Notes: generated by a model from the letters alone, not told the origin. DNA of 64,000 bases from Pseudoalteromonas denitrificans DSM 6059 (GCF_900112265.1 NZ_FOLO01000011.1:22025-86024); one strand, 5' to 3'. Positions 9,276-20,386 are shown, numbered from the stretch's first letter. Numbers and translations: made by a program.

Positions 9276-9303
9276 ATTATAGAGATCCTCTCGACTAAGT
9301 GAA
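9276..9303 (-). promoter_or_regulatory. Candidate sigma-70 promoter of rpmB-rpmG
   Basis: On the minus strand, TTCACT (9298-9303) and a perfect TATAAT (9276-9281) are separated by 16 bp. A G/C-containing discriminator (TAGCCGC) follows, as is common at stringently controlled ribosomal promoters. The position is inferred from sequence only. Confidence 0.6.
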
Positions 9304-9390
9304 AGCAAAAAGTGCAGTTAATTTAAACTAATTTACATATAAATCGTTTTTTTTCACTTTTTCAGGTCCAAAAGAGCAATTTACTTCAAT

Positions 9391-10071
9391 TTAAAGCCAA
9401 CCTCTCTCTGCAAAAGAAACTGTTTTATCACTTGCAATCACTAAATGATCTAAAATTTGCACATCAATTAAGTTGAGAGCTTGTATTAATTTGTCTGTAA
9501 TTAATCGATCAGCCTGACTTGGCTCTGCAATTCCTGATGGGTGATTATGGGCTAATATTACAGCCGCTGCATTATTTTTCAAAACAGATTTTACAACTTC
9601 TCTTGGATAAACATTTGCAGCATTAATTGTTCCATAAAACAATATTTCATCCTGTAACAATCTATTTTGGCTATCTAGGTACAGCAACATAAAAACTTCT
9701 TGTTGATGCGCTTTTAGTTTTAAAGATAAAAAATCTCGCACTGCTTTGGGAGAATTAAATAAAGTTTGTTGTTGACATTGTTCAGCCAAATAACGTTTAT
9801 TCAATTCTAAAACTGCTTGTAACTGTGCATACTTGGCATTGCCAAGCCCTTTAAATTTTATAAATTCATTTAAAGGTGCATTAAAAAGGTTTTGTAACGA
9901 ACCTGAACTATCCAATAAATGTTGCGCCAACTCAATCGCATTCATACCTGGGATCCCAGTTCGTAAAAAAATGGCGAGTAATTCAGCATCGACTAAAGCA
10001 GGAGCACCTTTTTCAAGTAATTTCTCTCTAGGGCGTGACATTTTTGACATGGCTGATAATTGCATATTCAT
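9391..10071 (-). CDS. radC: RadC/YicR-like JAB-domain protein
   Basis: A 226-residue protein. The N-terminal part carries a helix-hairpin-helix region (FKGLGNAKYAQLQAVLEL). The C-terminal JAB1/MPN metalloprotease-like domain contains AHNHPSGIAEPSQAD, with the His-x-His and Asp metal ligands. Despite the radC name, no repair function is proven for this family. The second ATG (10065) is better spaced from an AAGGA site, so the true start may lie two codons in. E. coli has the same radC-rpmB-rpmG-mutM order. The usual divergent coaBC neighbour is replaced here by prkB. Confidence 0.9.
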   Translation of the reverse strand: MNMQLSAMSKMSRPREKLLEKGAPALVDAELLAIFLRTGIPGMNAIELAQHLLDSSGSLQNLFNAPLNEFIKFKGLGNAKYAQLQAVLELNKRYLAEQCQQQTLFNSPKAVRDFLSLKLKAHQQEVFMLLYLDSQNRLLQDEILFYGTINAANVYPREVVKSVLKNNAAAVILAHNHPSGIAEPSQADRLITDKLIQALNLIDVQILDHLVIASDKTVSFAERGWL

Positions 10072-10189
10072 TCCTTGAATTTTGTTCCTGAAAATAAGTA
10101 TAGTTCAGTTTTATATTTATCTCTTAAACTTGACCAATTAGCCCTGCCGATTTACTTTAGGTATGTCTTCAAAATAATAAGAACATATA

Positions 10190-11089
10190 ATGTCTGTTAA
10201 ACACCCTATTATAGCTATCACAGGTTCATCTGGTGCTGGTACAACAACAACAACCAACGCAATTAAACATATTTTTCGCAGCCTGAATATTGATGCAGCT
10301 TCAATAGAAGGAGATAGCTTTCATCGCTATACAAGACCAGAAATGGATAAACGTGTTCGTGATGCCCATCAGGATGGCAAACATATTAGTTATTTTGGTA
10401 CCGAAGCAAACGACTTTGCCGCTCTTGAAAACTTATTCACAAGCTATAGTGAATCCGGTCAGGGTAAGATACGTCGTTATTTGCATACCTTCGACGAAGC
10501 TGTACCTTATAATCAACTGCCAGGTACATTCACACCGTGGCAAGATTTAGAGGCGACAACAGATTTGCTATTTTATGAGGGGCTGCATGGAGGGGTTGTA
10601 GATGATGAACACAATGTGGCAAAGCATGTCGATTTATTAATTGGTATGGTACCAATTATAAATTTAGAATGGATCCAAAAGTTAATTCGCGATACCAATG
10701 AGCGCGGACACTCTAGAGAAGCTGTTATGGGCTCTATTGTTCGCAGTATGGATGATTATATAAACCATATTACACCTCAATTTTCACGTACTCATATAAA
10801 TTTTCAACGAGTACCGACAGTCGATACCTCAAACCCATTCAGCGCTAAAGATATACCTTCATTAGATGAAAGTTTTGTGGTGATCAGATTTAGAGACATA
10901 GAAGATGTTAACTTCCCTTATTATTTACAAATGATAGAGGGTAGTTTTATGTCACGCATTAATACTATGGTAGTACCAGGAGGAAAGATGGGTCTTGCGA
11001 TGGAGTTAATACTCAGGCCCTTAATTGAAGCTATTATAGTGAAAAAACGTGCAGCTCTGAATTTAGAACCCCTAGGGCTGCCTATCTAA
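10190..11089 (+). CDS. prkB: Phosphoribulokinase-like kinase PrkB
   Basis: A 299-residue P-loop kinase. The Walker A motif is GSSGAGTTTTT near residues 12-22. The acidic EGDSFHRYTRPEMD follows, then FYEGLHGG, the Walker B-like segment. It matches E. coli PrkB/YhfK-neighbour proteins in length. The window shows no RuBisCO, so Calvin-cycle use is not supported and the true substrate is unknown. It is the only plus-strand gene in this region and converges on speD. Confidence 0.88.
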   Translation: MSVKHPIIAITGSSGAGTTTTTNAIKHIFRSLNIDAASIEGDSFHRYTRPEMDKRVRDAHQDGKHISYFGTEANDFAALENLFTSYSESGQGKIRRYLHTFDEAVPYNQLPGTFTPWQDLEATTDLLFYEGLHGGVVDDEHNVAKHVDLLIGMVPIINLEWIQKLIRDTNERGHSREAVMGSIVRSMDDYINHITPQFSRTHINFQRVPTVDTSNPFSAKDIPSLDESFVVIRFRDIEDVNFPYYLQMIEGSFMSRINTMVVPGGKMGLAMELILRPLIEAIIVKKRAALNLEPLGLPI

Positions 11090-11093
11090 AATC

Positions 11094-11128
11094 ATAACTA
11101 AGAATGAAAACTTATCATTCTTAGTTAT
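11094..11128. terminator. Bidirectional hairpin between prkB and speD
   Basis: A perfect 14-bp inverted repeat (ATAACTAAGAATGA / TCATTCTTAGTTAT) with a 7-base loop fills the gap between convergent genes. The stem is AT-rich and neither side has a long U tract, so termination strength is uncertain. Confidence 0.6.
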
Positions 11129-11146
11129 AGACCATATTAACTTCTC

Positions 11147-11953
11147 TTAAACGATCTCAGATAAATTACGACCATAAAATATTTCCTGCATTTCGCGCTG
11201 CAATTTAGTCGCTATTTCTACTTGTTCTTGTTCAGATAAATCAGATAATGCAATAGCAAACAAATACTCACTTAAATCAAATTTTTTAAGCATCATTTTT
11301 GTATGGAATAAATTTTCTTGGTAGACATTCACATCAACCATTTGATAAGCATCGAGTGTATCTTGTGTCATAAAGTTTTGAATAGAATGAATAGCATGAT
11401 CTATATAGTGCTTTTTTCCCGCTTCATCTCTCGTAAAACCGCGAACACGGTAATCAAGTGTCACCACATCTGATTCTAAAGAGTGTATAAGATAATTGAG
11501 TGCTTTTAATGGCGAAATAACGCCACAGGTGGATACTTCGATATCAACTCGAAACGTGCATATACCTTCATCAGGGTGCTCTTCAGGATATGTATGAACA
11601 CAAATATGACTTTTATCTAAATGTGCCACAACTGAATCAGGTAAAGGGCCAGGTTTAGCTTCTTGATCAACATTTTCTAAAATAGGTTCTTCAGAAATTA
11701 AAATGGTAACACTGGCACCTTGTGGATCATAATCTTGACGTGCCACATTTAAAATATTGGCACCTATAATATCAACTACTTCACCTAAAATATCAGTTAA
11801 ACGTTCAGCGCTATATTGCTCATCAATATATTCTAAATATTCTTTACGTTGCTGCTGATTTTTTGCATAACAAATATCATAAATGCTAAAACTTAAACTT
11901 TTGGTTAAATTATTAAAACCATGAAGCTTTAGTTTATCAAATGGTTTATACAC
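11147..11953 (-). CDS. speD: S-adenosylmethionine decarboxylase proenzyme
   Basis: A 268-residue enzyme of the E. coli SpeD type, which makes decarboxylated AdoMet for spermidine synthesis. The proenzyme cleaves itself at the Lys-Ser bond in [15 protein letters not shown], turning the Ser into the pyruvoyl cofactor. The downstream [15 protein letters not shown] carries the proton-donor Cys region. No speE is next to it. A small hairpin followed by TTTT lies just upstream of the start (see 11985-11998). Confidence 0.95.
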   Translation of the reverse strand: MYKPFDKLKLHGFNNLTKSLSFSIYDICYAKNQQQRKEYLEYIDEQYSAERLTDILGEVVDIIGANILNVARQDYDPQGASVTILISEEPILENVDQEAKPGPLPDSVVAHLDKSHICVHTYPEEHPDEGICTFRVDIEVSTCGVISPLKALNYLIHSLESDVVTLDYRVRGFTRDEAGKKHYIDHAIHSIQNFMTQDTLDAYQMVDVNVYQENLFHTKMMLKKFDLSEYLFAIALSDLSEQEQVEIATKLQREMQEIFYGRNLSEIV

Positions 11954-11984
11954 AATAAAACCATCCTTATATGGATCGATAAAA

Positions 11985-11998
11985 CCTGCATAGGCAGG
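11985..11998 (-). promoter_or_regulatory. Short hairpin plus U run in the speD leader
   Basis: On minus-strand RNA, CCTGC and GCAGG close a 4-base loop and are followed by TTTTAT. It lies about 30 nt upstream of the speD start and downstream of a TATAAA box. It could be a weak terminator for yhfA or a leader attenuator for speD; sequence alone does not decide. Confidence 0.35.
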
Positions 11999-12049
11999 AC
12001 TGAATTTCGCGAATTTTATACGAAAATAGCCCTATGAAAAAGCTTTTTT

Positions 12050-12457
12050 TCACTGTGCTGCTAACACTTCAAAACTATGGGTAATTTCTACTGACTTTTC
12101 GAGCATCAGAGCAACTGAACAATACTTTTCAGCCGACAGTTTCACCGCACGCTCTACATGTTTCTCAGAAACAGCATTACCTGTAATTACGAAATGTAGG
12201 TTAATTTTTTTAAATACACGTGGAGCACTGTCAGCTCTTTCACTACTCAACTCAACTTTTGCAGCAATAACATCTTGTCTCGCCTTTTTCAAAATGCTGA
12301 CAACATCAACTGATGAACAACACCCTATCGACATTAATACCATTTCCATTGGGCTAGGTGCAGCGCCATCATTACTGGTATCAAATACAACATTATGACC
12401 AGATTCAGATTTGCCTATAAAAGTATCGCCTTCAACCCATTTTACATTTGCGTGCAT
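12050..12457 (-). CDS. yhfA: OsmC-family protein YhfA
   Basis: A 135-residue protein very like E. coli YhfA in sequence (KWVEGDTFIG, PSPMEMVLMSIGCCSSVDVV, SAEKYCSVALMLEK). It has the two conserved cysteines of the OsmC/Ohr fold: one in the GCCSS helix and one in KYCSV. OsmC proteins reduce organic peroxides; the substrate of YhfA is not known. In E. coli yhfA lies next to crp. Here speD is downstream and no crp is present. An AT-rich hairpin (12035-12052) overlaps the stop codon. Confidence 0.9.
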   Translation of the reverse strand: MHANVKWVEGDTFIGKSESGHNVVFDTSNDGAAPSPMEMVLMSIGCCSSVDVVSILKKARQDVIAAKVELSSERADSAPRVFKKINLHFVITGNAVSEKHVERAVKLSAEKYCSVALMLEKSVEITHSFEVLAAQ

Positions 12458-12604
12458 ATTTATCTCTTTATATGAAGTTTTTTAAGATATGGCAAATATT
12501 AAATGAGTGAGGAATTAGTGCAACAAAATAAATCAAATGAGAGGAGTTATAAATTGCTTTATTCCCGACCTGTAATTAGGAATAAAACACAGTACGTTTT
12601 TAAA

Positions 12605-12949
12605 TCACATAGCCACAATAGCTGAATCAAATAAGTTTTTAACTAAACCAGAGAACTCATCAATAAATTCATGCTGCTCTATCGTTACAGGTTGATTAAG
12701 AACACTACATAAAACTTCTTGTAAATCATAAACAATACCATCAACTTCTCGAACAATTTCACTTCGTTGGTCTGTATCTAATTCGGTATGTTGCTGGCAA
12801 AATGCAATTATTTGCTCTGCAATATCATCTTCTATTAAACTAATAACAGTTGGTGCATTAGATGCAACTTTGCCTGGCTTTTCAAAAATAGACAAATGCT
12901 GTGTTAGATACATGATGAGTTCATCATAACCTTGCTTATCAGTAACCAT
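12605..12949 (-). CDS. DUF3802-like small protein
   Basis: A 114-residue, acidic, mostly helical protein with no signal peptide. The opening MVTDKQGYDELIMYLTQHLSIF and its position beside astD resemble DUF3802 proteins found in Shewanella and Alteromonas, but I give that family name from memory and with modest confidence. No catalytic motif is visible. A terminator (13032-13054) separates it from astD upstream, so it probably has its own promoter within 12950-13030. Confidence 0.6.
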   Translation of the reverse strand: MVTDKQGYDELIMYLTQHLSIFEKPGKVASNAPTVISLIEDDIAEQIIAFCQQHTELDTDQRSEIVREVDGIVYDLQEVLCSVLNQPVTIEQHEFIDEFSGLVKNLFDSAIVAM

Positions 12950-13031
12950 GAAATGCCTTTTATATTTATTTTTAGTTCTTTGATTTAAGCAGATATAAAT
13001 AAAAAATACCAGATACTCGCAAACAAAAAAA

Positions 13032-13054
13032 CCTTTGAACTAACAATTCAAAGG
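13032..13054 (-). terminator. Intrinsic terminator of the argD-astA-astD operon
   Basis: On the minus strand an 8-bp stem (CCTTTGAA / TTCAAAGG) with a 7-base loop is followed by a run of T residues (TTTTTTTG). It lies 26 bp beyond the astD stop. Confidence 0.8.
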
Positions 13055-13080
13055 CTTTAAATTAAACTTAAAACTAACTA

Positions 13081-14547
13081 TTACAAAGTTAAACCCGGGC
13101 TCAATGTCGCTGGTAATGCTATTTTTTCAAGCTCAACTGATGCAACAGGATATGCACAGTAATCTGCAGCATAATAAGCACTGGCTCTATGGTTACCCGA
13201 TGCGCCAATGCCACCAAAAGGAGCTGCACTTGAAGCCCCCGTAATCGGACGGTTCCAATTTACGATACCCGCACGAACGCGTCGTAAGAAATAATCATAA
13301 TCTTCGCTATTATCACTTAACAAACCTGCCGATAACCCATAAGCCGTATCATTACCAAGTTCAATAGCTTTATCAAAGTCTGAATAACGGAATACTTTTA
13401 AAAGAGGACCAAAATGCTCATCATCAGGGAAGTCACCCACGTTAGTACACTCTAATATACCAGGCGTTACAAAACCTGTATTTTCTGTATGCACTAATTC
13501 AACTAAACTCGTTGCGCCTAATTCAATTAATTGACTTTGTGCTGCAACCATAGATTTTGCTGCACCAATTGAAATCATAGAGCCCATAAATGGTTGCTCT
13601 TGATCATCATAAAAACCGACTTTAATAGCTTTGGTTGCTTCAATTAATTGCGCTAAAATTGAATCGCCTTGCTCACCTTGAGGTAAAAACAGCTTACGAG
13701 CACAAGTACAGCGTTGACCACTTGAGATAAAAGCCGATTGAATGATATCGTGCACAACGGCTGTTGTATCAACAACGTCTTTTACGATAAGTGGGTTATT
13801 ACCACCCATTTCAATCGCTAGAATTTTACCTGGCTGCCCAGCAAACTGTTCATGAATGAAGTGACCCGTACGAGAAGAACCAGTAAAGAATAAGCCATCA
13901 ATACCACGATGTGAAGCAAGCGCTTTACCCGTTTCAACTTCACCTTGTACCAAATTAATCACGCCCGCTGGTAAACCTGCTTGTTGCCATAGTTTAAGTG
14001 TTAACTCAGCAACCATAGGTGTTAATTCTGAAGGTTTAAATACAACAGTATTTCCAGCGAGTAATGCGGGTACGATATGACCATTCGGTAAATGACCAGG
14101 AAAGTTATAAGGCCCAAATACTGCAACAACACCATGCGCTTTATGGCGAATAACAGCTTTCCCTACTGGCATTGCATTCTCCACAGTACCAGTGCGTTCA
14201 TGATAAGCTTTTTCAGATATGGCAATTTTACCCATCATAGCGCCTACTTCAGTACGCGTTTCCCAAATCGGCTTACCCGTTTCTTTTGCTATAGCGTCAG
14301 CCATTTGCTCTTTATTTTCACCAAGCACTTCACCAAATTTTTTGACGATACTGAGTCTGTCATTAAAGCTTAAATCACTCCACGAAAAAAAAGCTTCTCG
14401 CGCCGATTTAACTGCAGTATCAACTTGCTGTTCAGAGGCACTGTTAGCAGTCCAAATTATTTCATTTTTTGCAGGGTTTACTGAACTAAATTCAGCACCT
14501 TCACCAGCCGACCATAGGTTATTGATAAACTGAGCATTATGAGTCAT
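13081..14547 (-). CDS. astD: N-succinylglutamate 5-semialdehyde dehydrogenase
   Basis: A 488-residue NAD-dependent aldehyde dehydrogenase, fourth enzyme of the arginine succinyltransferase (AST) pathway; it oxidises succinylglutamate semialdehyde to succinylglutamate. The catalytic Glu is E246 in [10 protein letters not shown] and the nucleophile is C280 in [10 protein letters not shown]. The [21 protein letters not shown] region matches the AST subgroup. It is preceded by astA (50 bp) and argD, and expressed with them. No astB or astE lies in the window. Confidence 0.95.
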   Translation of the reverse strand: MTHNAQFINNLWSAGEGAEFSSVNPAKNEIIWTANSASEQQVDTAVKSAREAFFSWSDLSFNDRLSIVKKFGEVLGENKEQMADAIAKETGKPIWETRTEVGAMMGKIAISEKAYHERTGTVENAMPVGKAVIRHKAHGVVAVFGPYNFPGHLPNGHIVPALLAGNTVVFKPSELTPMVAELTLKLWQQAGLPAGVINLVQGEVETGKALASHRGIDGLFFTGSSRTGHFIHEQFAGQPGKILAIEMGGNNPLIVKDVVDTTAVVHDIIQSAFISSGQRCTCARKLFLPQGEQGDSILAQLIEATKAIKVGFYDDQEQPFMGSMISIGAAKSMVAAQSQLIELGATSLVELVHTENTGFVTPGILECTNVGDFPDDEHFGPLLKVFRYSDFDKAIELGNDTAYGLSAGLLSDNSEDYDYFLRRVRAGIVNWNRPITGASSAAPFGGIGASGNHRASAYYAADYCAYPVASVELEKIALPATLSPGLTL

Positions 14548-14597
14548 CTCAATTTCTCCTAAATTTATTTGATTATTTTAAACAATCGATTATAAGT

Positions 14598-15614
14598 TTA
14601 AACGGTTGCAATGCGAACAATATCGCCTTCACTCACCTGTAAAGCTTCAGCTATTTTTGCAGAGATAATAATATCATCGCAATTTTCATCAAATGAAAGA
14701 GCAGCTAATGTCGCTCTGAAGTTTTCTAACTCTGTATTTGCAATCATAATATTCTGACCACCAGGGTTATCACCTATTATTACTTTTTTATGACTTGATG
14801 ATCTGACAGTGCGAATGTTGTTTAATTTTGCTTCAACGGTAGGGCCTGCATCAAAAATATCGACATAACCATTAAAGGTAAAACCTTCATTTTTTAACAG
14901 CTGAATTGCCGGCTTTGTTTTTTCATGCACTTCACCCACTACAGCTTGTGCTTCTTTACTCAACAAATTGACATATATAGGATATTTAGGCATTAACTCT
15001 GCAATAAATACTTTTTGTCCTATGCCTGTTAAGTAATCAGCTGTAGGGAAATCCATTGAGAAAAAATGCTCTTCTAACCATTTCCAAAATGGACTTTTAC
15101 CATTCTCATCAGAAACACCACGCATTTCAGCTAATAATGTATCCGCAAACCTGTCTTCATGCTCTTTAATAAACATGAAACGAACTTTTGATAATAACTT
15201 ACCATTACCATTTTTACGGGCTTTTTCACGTAAAAATAAAGTACATAATTCAGTTGCGCCAGTATAATCATTACATAAAGTTAAAATTTCAACTGGATTA
15301 TAAACATTTAGAGTGCGGGATGAGTGGATCACTTTACTTAAATGATAATGATAAAAAGCATCGTCCAGACCAACAGCGGCTTCTATAGCCGAAGTACCCA
15401 AAACCTCACCTGTTTCAGTGTTTTCTAAAACAAATAAATAACCTTCATCTTGAGGACAGTCTACCGTTTTTTTAAATGATGCTTCAGAGCGTGTAATTTT
15501 ACTCGCTAATAATTCTTCATTATTAGGCAATGAAGTAAAACCATGGCCGGATTCATCTGCAATTTTAACTAATTCAGCAAAATCATTTTTTTGGATTGGG
15601 CGAATAACCATCAT
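14598..15614 (-). CDS. astA: Arginine N-succinyltransferase
   Basis: A 338-residue enzyme that transfers succinyl from succinyl-CoA to arginine, opening the AST pathway. The N-terminal MMVIRPIQKNDFAELVKIADESGHGFTSLP (broken here by the length limit into overlapping parts) and the CTLFLREKARKNGNGKLLSK stretch are typical. The GNAT-like fold spans the whole protein. The length matches E. coli AstA (344). It lies 84 bp downstream of argD. Met2 could also be the initiator. Confidence 0.94.
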   Translation of the reverse strand: MMVIRPIQKNDFAELVKIADESGHGFTSLPNNEELLASKITRSEASFKKTVDCPQDEGYLFVLENTETGEVLGTSAIEAAVGLDDAFYHYHLSKVIHSSRTLNVYNPVEILTLCNDYTGATELCTLFLREKARKNGNGKLLSKVRFMFIKEHEDRFADTLLAEMRGVSDENGKSPFWKWLEEHFFSMDFPTADYLTGIGQKVFIAELMPKYPIYVNLLSKEAQAVVGEVHEKTKPAIQLLKNEGFTFNGYVDIFDAGPTVEAKLNNIRTVRSSSHKKVIIGDNPGGQNIMIANTELENFRATLAALSFDENCDDIIISAKIAEALQVSEGDIVRIATV

Positions 15615-15698
15615 AATGCCGCTTACTCCCTTATGTTTATAATGATAAATAAAAGGTGGATATAACCACCTTTATGAGTATTTACAATAAGGCTTTAA

Positions 15699-16946
<1,248 letters not shown>

Positions 16947-17042
16947 TTAAAGCCTTTTACTTTTAATACTGTTCGATAAGGAGATGCATTATTTCAAAAA
17001 AAATTACTTTTGTCTCCCTTAGCTTAGGGGCCAAAGCCTTGG

Positions 17043-17070
17043 TTTATAAGGAAAGCGGGTATAATTTCAA
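17043..17070 (-). promoter_or_regulatory. Candidate sigma-70 promoter of argD-astA-astD
   Basis: On the minus strand, TTGAAA (17065-17070) and TATAAA (17043-17048) are 16 bp apart. It would give a leader of roughly 120 nt before the argD ATG. It lies directly downstream of the ARG-box-like palindrome. Confidence 0.5.
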
Positions 17071-17074
17071 TGAT

Positions 17075-17092
17075 AGTGAATAAGTATTTAGC
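17075..17092. promoter_or_regulatory. Candidate ArgR operator (ARG box)
   Basis: The 18-mer AGTGAATAAGTATTTAGC matches the ARG-box pattern wnTnAATwwwwATTnAnw except at one central and one terminal w position. It ends 4 bp upstream of the proposed -35 box. ArgR represses arginine synthesis and, in enteric bacteria, activates AST genes; a site upstream of -35 would suit activation. Confidence 0.45.
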
Positions 17093-17505
17093 TCAGTTCC
17101 AAAAACCAACTCAAAATATAGAATTCAGTAAGAAATAGAAATGCTTTTATAAAACATTGATGGCAAACAATAGATATTACTAATTAAATCAATGATGCTG
17201 CATTGTGTTTTTCGAATCTAAACTATGAAGGCTTTGCGCATTCAATGCTCTTTATCTCATCTGTTTTTTAAAGGAATAACAATAACACCCAAATATTGCT
17301 AATTTATAATAAATTCTGAAACGATAAAACTCAATATTGCGTCATATTCTTCATGATGCAAGCTTATGAGCTATCCCAAAGATTAATTTTGTAAAAAAGA
17401 GAGACTGAATGAATAATCGAAAATAAACTAATAAATAATTTAAAATTTAGCGCTTTTAAAACCTAAAACGTGCAATTTTTATTTACTTCACTAAAGTTGT
17501 ATTTG

Positions 17506-18666
17506 TTAATGCTCTATTTTGAGCTGTAGATTGTGTAAACTTGTACTTGCCAATATCTTTAGTTCTGCAACCTGAAAATTATAAATTTTGAACCAAATTT
17601 TTACTTCATCGGATTCAACTAAATTATGTTCTTTTAATTTTTTATATTGGCTATAACATTGTGCCTTAGCAACTACTTTTGCTAAATCATCCATCTTCGA
17701 AAATGTGATCTTATTAGCTATCTGCTCCATTGAGTGTTGAATAGGCAAATACTTAAAAGACATTTTTTTGATTATTTGACATGACAAAGCAGCTGAGTGT
17801 TCAACCATTAGGTTACGTAAACACAAAGGATCAGGTGATAATTCGACCAATGCCGAATGTAATTCTTTTTCTTTATTATCTCGACTATCTTTAGTTTTAT
17901 TTTGCCATAGGGTTTCAAAGGTCCTGAGATATAAACGCACGATAGCAATTTTTCCAACATCGTGAAACATGCCCAAAACAAAAGCATGAAAAGGGTTAAC
18001 ATCATTCATTTGAGCTAAAGTTTTAGCTGCAATTGCTGTTGTCATTCCGGACTCCCAAAGTTTTCGTTTCAATAAACGAAATGGCATCGTGCTATAAGGA
18101 GCCCATTGCTTCAAAGAAAATGTAGGTACTACCGATTTTAAATTCTCTAACCCTAAATATCTTAATGCTAGTGAAGGGCTTTCAACTTTAATCGCTTTTT
18201 TAGGGTCTTTATCTTTACGGTATTGTGGCAAATTAATCAACTTAACAATATCATCACTTAACCAAAGTAAATCGTTTACCAAAGGGTCAATTCTACCAAC
18301 GGATGCTGATGTGACAGCTAGAATGTCTAAAATAGCGGGAATGTTATCTTGTATATTGATAATATCGGTATAAATGTAATCTATATCTTCTAGATAAGTA
18401 TTAATTTGCTCTTCAATTTCATGATGTAATTGTGAATTGACTTGTGCCATGTATTTGAGTTTTTGTGTATCTTCTTTATTTCTATTTTTTTGTGCTTTTT
18501 CTTCCACCTCTAATAAAGTGCGTGATGGCAGTTTTTCACCATAATCTAAATCTAAAGTATGTATATAACCAAGTTGTAGCTGAGCAAAATTATGTCCTAA
18601 CAATAAATCATGAAATCGACCATATAAAACATCAGCCGTTCCAAGTTGCTTTTTCGACTCGCTCAT
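17506..18666 (-). CDS. HDOD-domain signalling protein
   Basis: A 386-residue cytoplasmic protein. The HDOD domain covers about residues 100-320, with LGMFHDVGKIAI carrying the HD pair at 235-236. The N-terminal 100 residues are charged and partly coiled-coil, and the C-terminus has no known domain. HDOD proteins usually act in regulation, often with cyclic-di-GMP or stress systems, and most have lost phosphohydrolase metal ligands. No partner domain (GGDEF, EAL or kinase) is attached. It is inserted between argD and pabA, genes adjacent in E. coli. 29 bp separates its start from the pabA stop. Confidence 0.8.
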   Translation of the reverse strand: MSESKKQLGTADVLYGRFHDLLLGHNFAQLQLGYIHTLDLDYGEKLPSRTLLEVEEKAQKNRNKEDTQKLKYMAQVNSQLHHEIEEQINTYLEDIDYIYTDIINIQDNIPAILDILAVTSASVGRIDPLVNDLLWLSDDIVKLINLPQYRKDKDPKKAIKVESPSLALRYLGLENLKSVVPTFSLKQWAPYSTMPFRLLKRKLWESGMTTAIAAKTLAQMNDVNPFHAFVLGMFHDVGKIAIVRLYLRTFETLWQNKTKDSRDNKEKELHSALVELSPDPLCLRNLMVEHSAALSCQIIKKMSFKYLPIQHSMEQIANKITFSKMDDLAKVVAKAQCYSQYKKLKEHNLVESDEVKIWFKIYNFQVAELKILASTSLHNLQLKIEH

Positions 18667-18695
18667 ATCTGTTTATATACCTTAAATATTCGTCA

Positions 18696-19280
18696 TTAAC
18701 GATACTGTTCAATAAAATTAGCTAATAAATCTATTCCAAATTCAGTTAAAATAGCCTCAGGATGAAATTGTACACCTTCCAATGCTAACGAAGTATGTTT
18801 TAGCCCCATCACTTCACTCAATTCATTTTTTTCATTATGACGCCAAGCCGTTATTTCTAATTCCTTAGGTACTGATGAAGGCTCAACAACTAAAGAGTGG
18901 TAGCGACAAACAGTTAAAGGCGATGGTAGGTTTTTAAAAACCCCTTGATTATTATGAATGATTTTTGAAGTTTTGCCATGCATCACCTTTTGAGCTCTTA
19001 TAATATTAGCACCTAATGCTTGTGCTATTGTTTGGTGCCCTAAACAAACACCTAGAATAGGAATTTCACCTTTAAATTGATTAACTAAATCAAGCGAAAT
19101 ACCAGCCTCTTTAGGTGTACAAGGCCCTGGAGATATTACTAAGTATTTAGGTTTTAATACTTTAATTTCCGCACAGCTAATTTCATCATTACGCTTGACT
19201 AAAACTTCGACATTAAGACTTTGAAAATATTGAACAAGGTTATAGGTGAAAGAATCATAATTATCTATCATTAATAACAT
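18696..19280 (-). CDS. pabA: Glutamine amidotransferase, aminodeoxychorismate/anthranilate synthase component II
   Basis: A 194-residue class I glutamine amidotransferase, starting [19 protein letters not shown]. The catalytic triad is visible: C79 in GVCLGHQ, H173 and E175 in FHPEAI. It supplies ammonia for 4-amino-4-deoxychorismate (folate) and possibly anthranilate (tryptophan). The location next to argD and trpS follows the E. coli pabA locus, so pabA is preferred to trpG. An in-frame TTG four codons upstream is less likely than this ATG, because family members start LLLIDNYDSF. Confidence 0.9.
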   Translation of the reverse strand: MLLMIDNYDSFTYNLVQYFQSLNVEVLVKRNDEISCAEIKVLKPKYLVISPGPCTPKEAGISLDLVNQFKGEIPILGVCLGHQTIAQALGANIIRAQKVMHGKTSKIIHNNQGVFKNLPSPLTVCRYHSLVVEPSSVPKELEITAWRHNEKNELSEVMGLKHTSLALEGVQFHPEAILTEFGIDLLANFIEQYR

Positions 19281-19335
19281 AATAAAGCCCAAGTAAAAAA
19301 TTTTGATGCGAAAATACGAATTTAAAACAGTGATA

Positions 19336-19368
19336 TAGCAAGTATTAAAATATGAATAATACTTGCTA
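19336..19368 (-). terminator. Hairpin after trpS
   Basis: An 11- to 12-bp stem (AGCAAGTATTA / TAATACTTGCT) with a 9-base loop lies 14 bp past the trpS stop. No U tract follows on either strand, so it may be a weak or Rho-assisted terminator or an RNA-stabilising 3' hairpin. Confidence 0.45.
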
Positions 19369-19381
19369 CGATGAGATATTA

Positions 19382-20386
19382 TTATGAACGAGGAATAAAA
19401 CCAACTGCATCATAAACCGCTTTTAGCGTTTGTTCAGCACGCGCTCCTGCTTTTTCAGCCCCATCGCGCATGATTTCATTTAGTAAAGTTTGGTCTTCCC
19501 GGATCTCTTTAAAACGAGCTTGAATAGGCTCAAGCATAGATACAACTGCTGATGCTGTGTCTTTCTTTAGATGCCCATACATTTTATCTTCATATTCAGG
19601 CACTAAATCTTCAATAGAGCGTTTTGTCGCTACAGACATAAGCGTTAATAAATTTGAAACTCCTGGCTTTTCTTTGCTATCAAAATAAATACGCGCTTGT
19701 TCATCTGAATCAGTCACAGCCTTTTTCAGCTTTTTTTCTATTTTTTTAGGTTCATCTAACAACATGATGTAACCATTTGGGTTTTCATCTGATTTAGACA
19801 TTTTTTTAGTTGGGTCTTGTAGACTCATTACACGGGCACCAAACTCAGGAATATAAGGTTCAGGCACAGTAAATACATCCCCATAAAGATTATTAAAGCG
19901 GTTTGCAATATCTCGCGTTAATTCTAAATGTTGTTTTTGATCTTCACCTACTGGGACTTGAGTTGCCTGATACAGTAAAATATCAGCAGCTTGCAGTACT
20001 GGATAACTATAAAGACCAACATTTATATTGTTAGTATTTTTAGCTGACTTGTCCTTAAACTGTGTCATACGATTAAGCTCGCCCATTTGCGCATAACAAT
20101 TTAATACCCAACTTAACTGCGCATGTTCAGGTACTTGTGATTGTACGAATAAAGCTGATTTTTTAGGATCAATCCCACAAGCTGTATATAATGCAATACC
20201 ATCTAAAACACGTTCTTTAAGTAATGCAGGATCTTGACGTGTTGTAATGGCGTGTAAATCTACAAGCATGAAATAACATTCACTGCTTTCCTGTAGCGTA
20301 AGCCATTGGTTTATCGCGCCAATATAGTTACCTATTGTCATACCACCTGTTGGCTGAATACCACTTAAGACTACGGGCTTGCTCAT
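19382..20386 (-). CDS. trpS: Tryptophan-tRNA ligase
   Basis: A 334-residue class I aminoacyl-tRNA synthetase that charges tRNA-Trp. The HIGH-equivalent is [13 protein letters not shown] near residue 12. The signature [11 protein letters not shown] is present. Length equals E. coli TrpS. In E. coli the order is rpe-gph-trpS; here trpS follows rpe directly, with 115 bp between and no gph. Confidence 0.97.
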   Translation of the reverse strand: MSKPVVLSGIQPTGGMTIGNYIGAINQWLTLQESSECYFMLVDLHAITTRQDPALLKERVLDGIALYTACGIDPKKSALFVQSQVPEHAQLSWVLNCYAQMGELNRMTQFKDKSAKNTNNINVGLYSYPVLQAADILLYQATQVPVGEDQKQHLELTRDIANRFNNLYGDVFTVPEPYIPEFGARVMSLQDPTKKMSKSDENPNGYIMLLDEPKKIEKKLKKAVTDSDEQARIYFDSKEKPGVSNLLTLMSVATKRSIEDLVPEYEDKMYGHLKKDTASAVVSMLEPIQARFKEIREDQTLLNEIMRDGAEKAGARAEQTLKAVYDAVGFIPRS

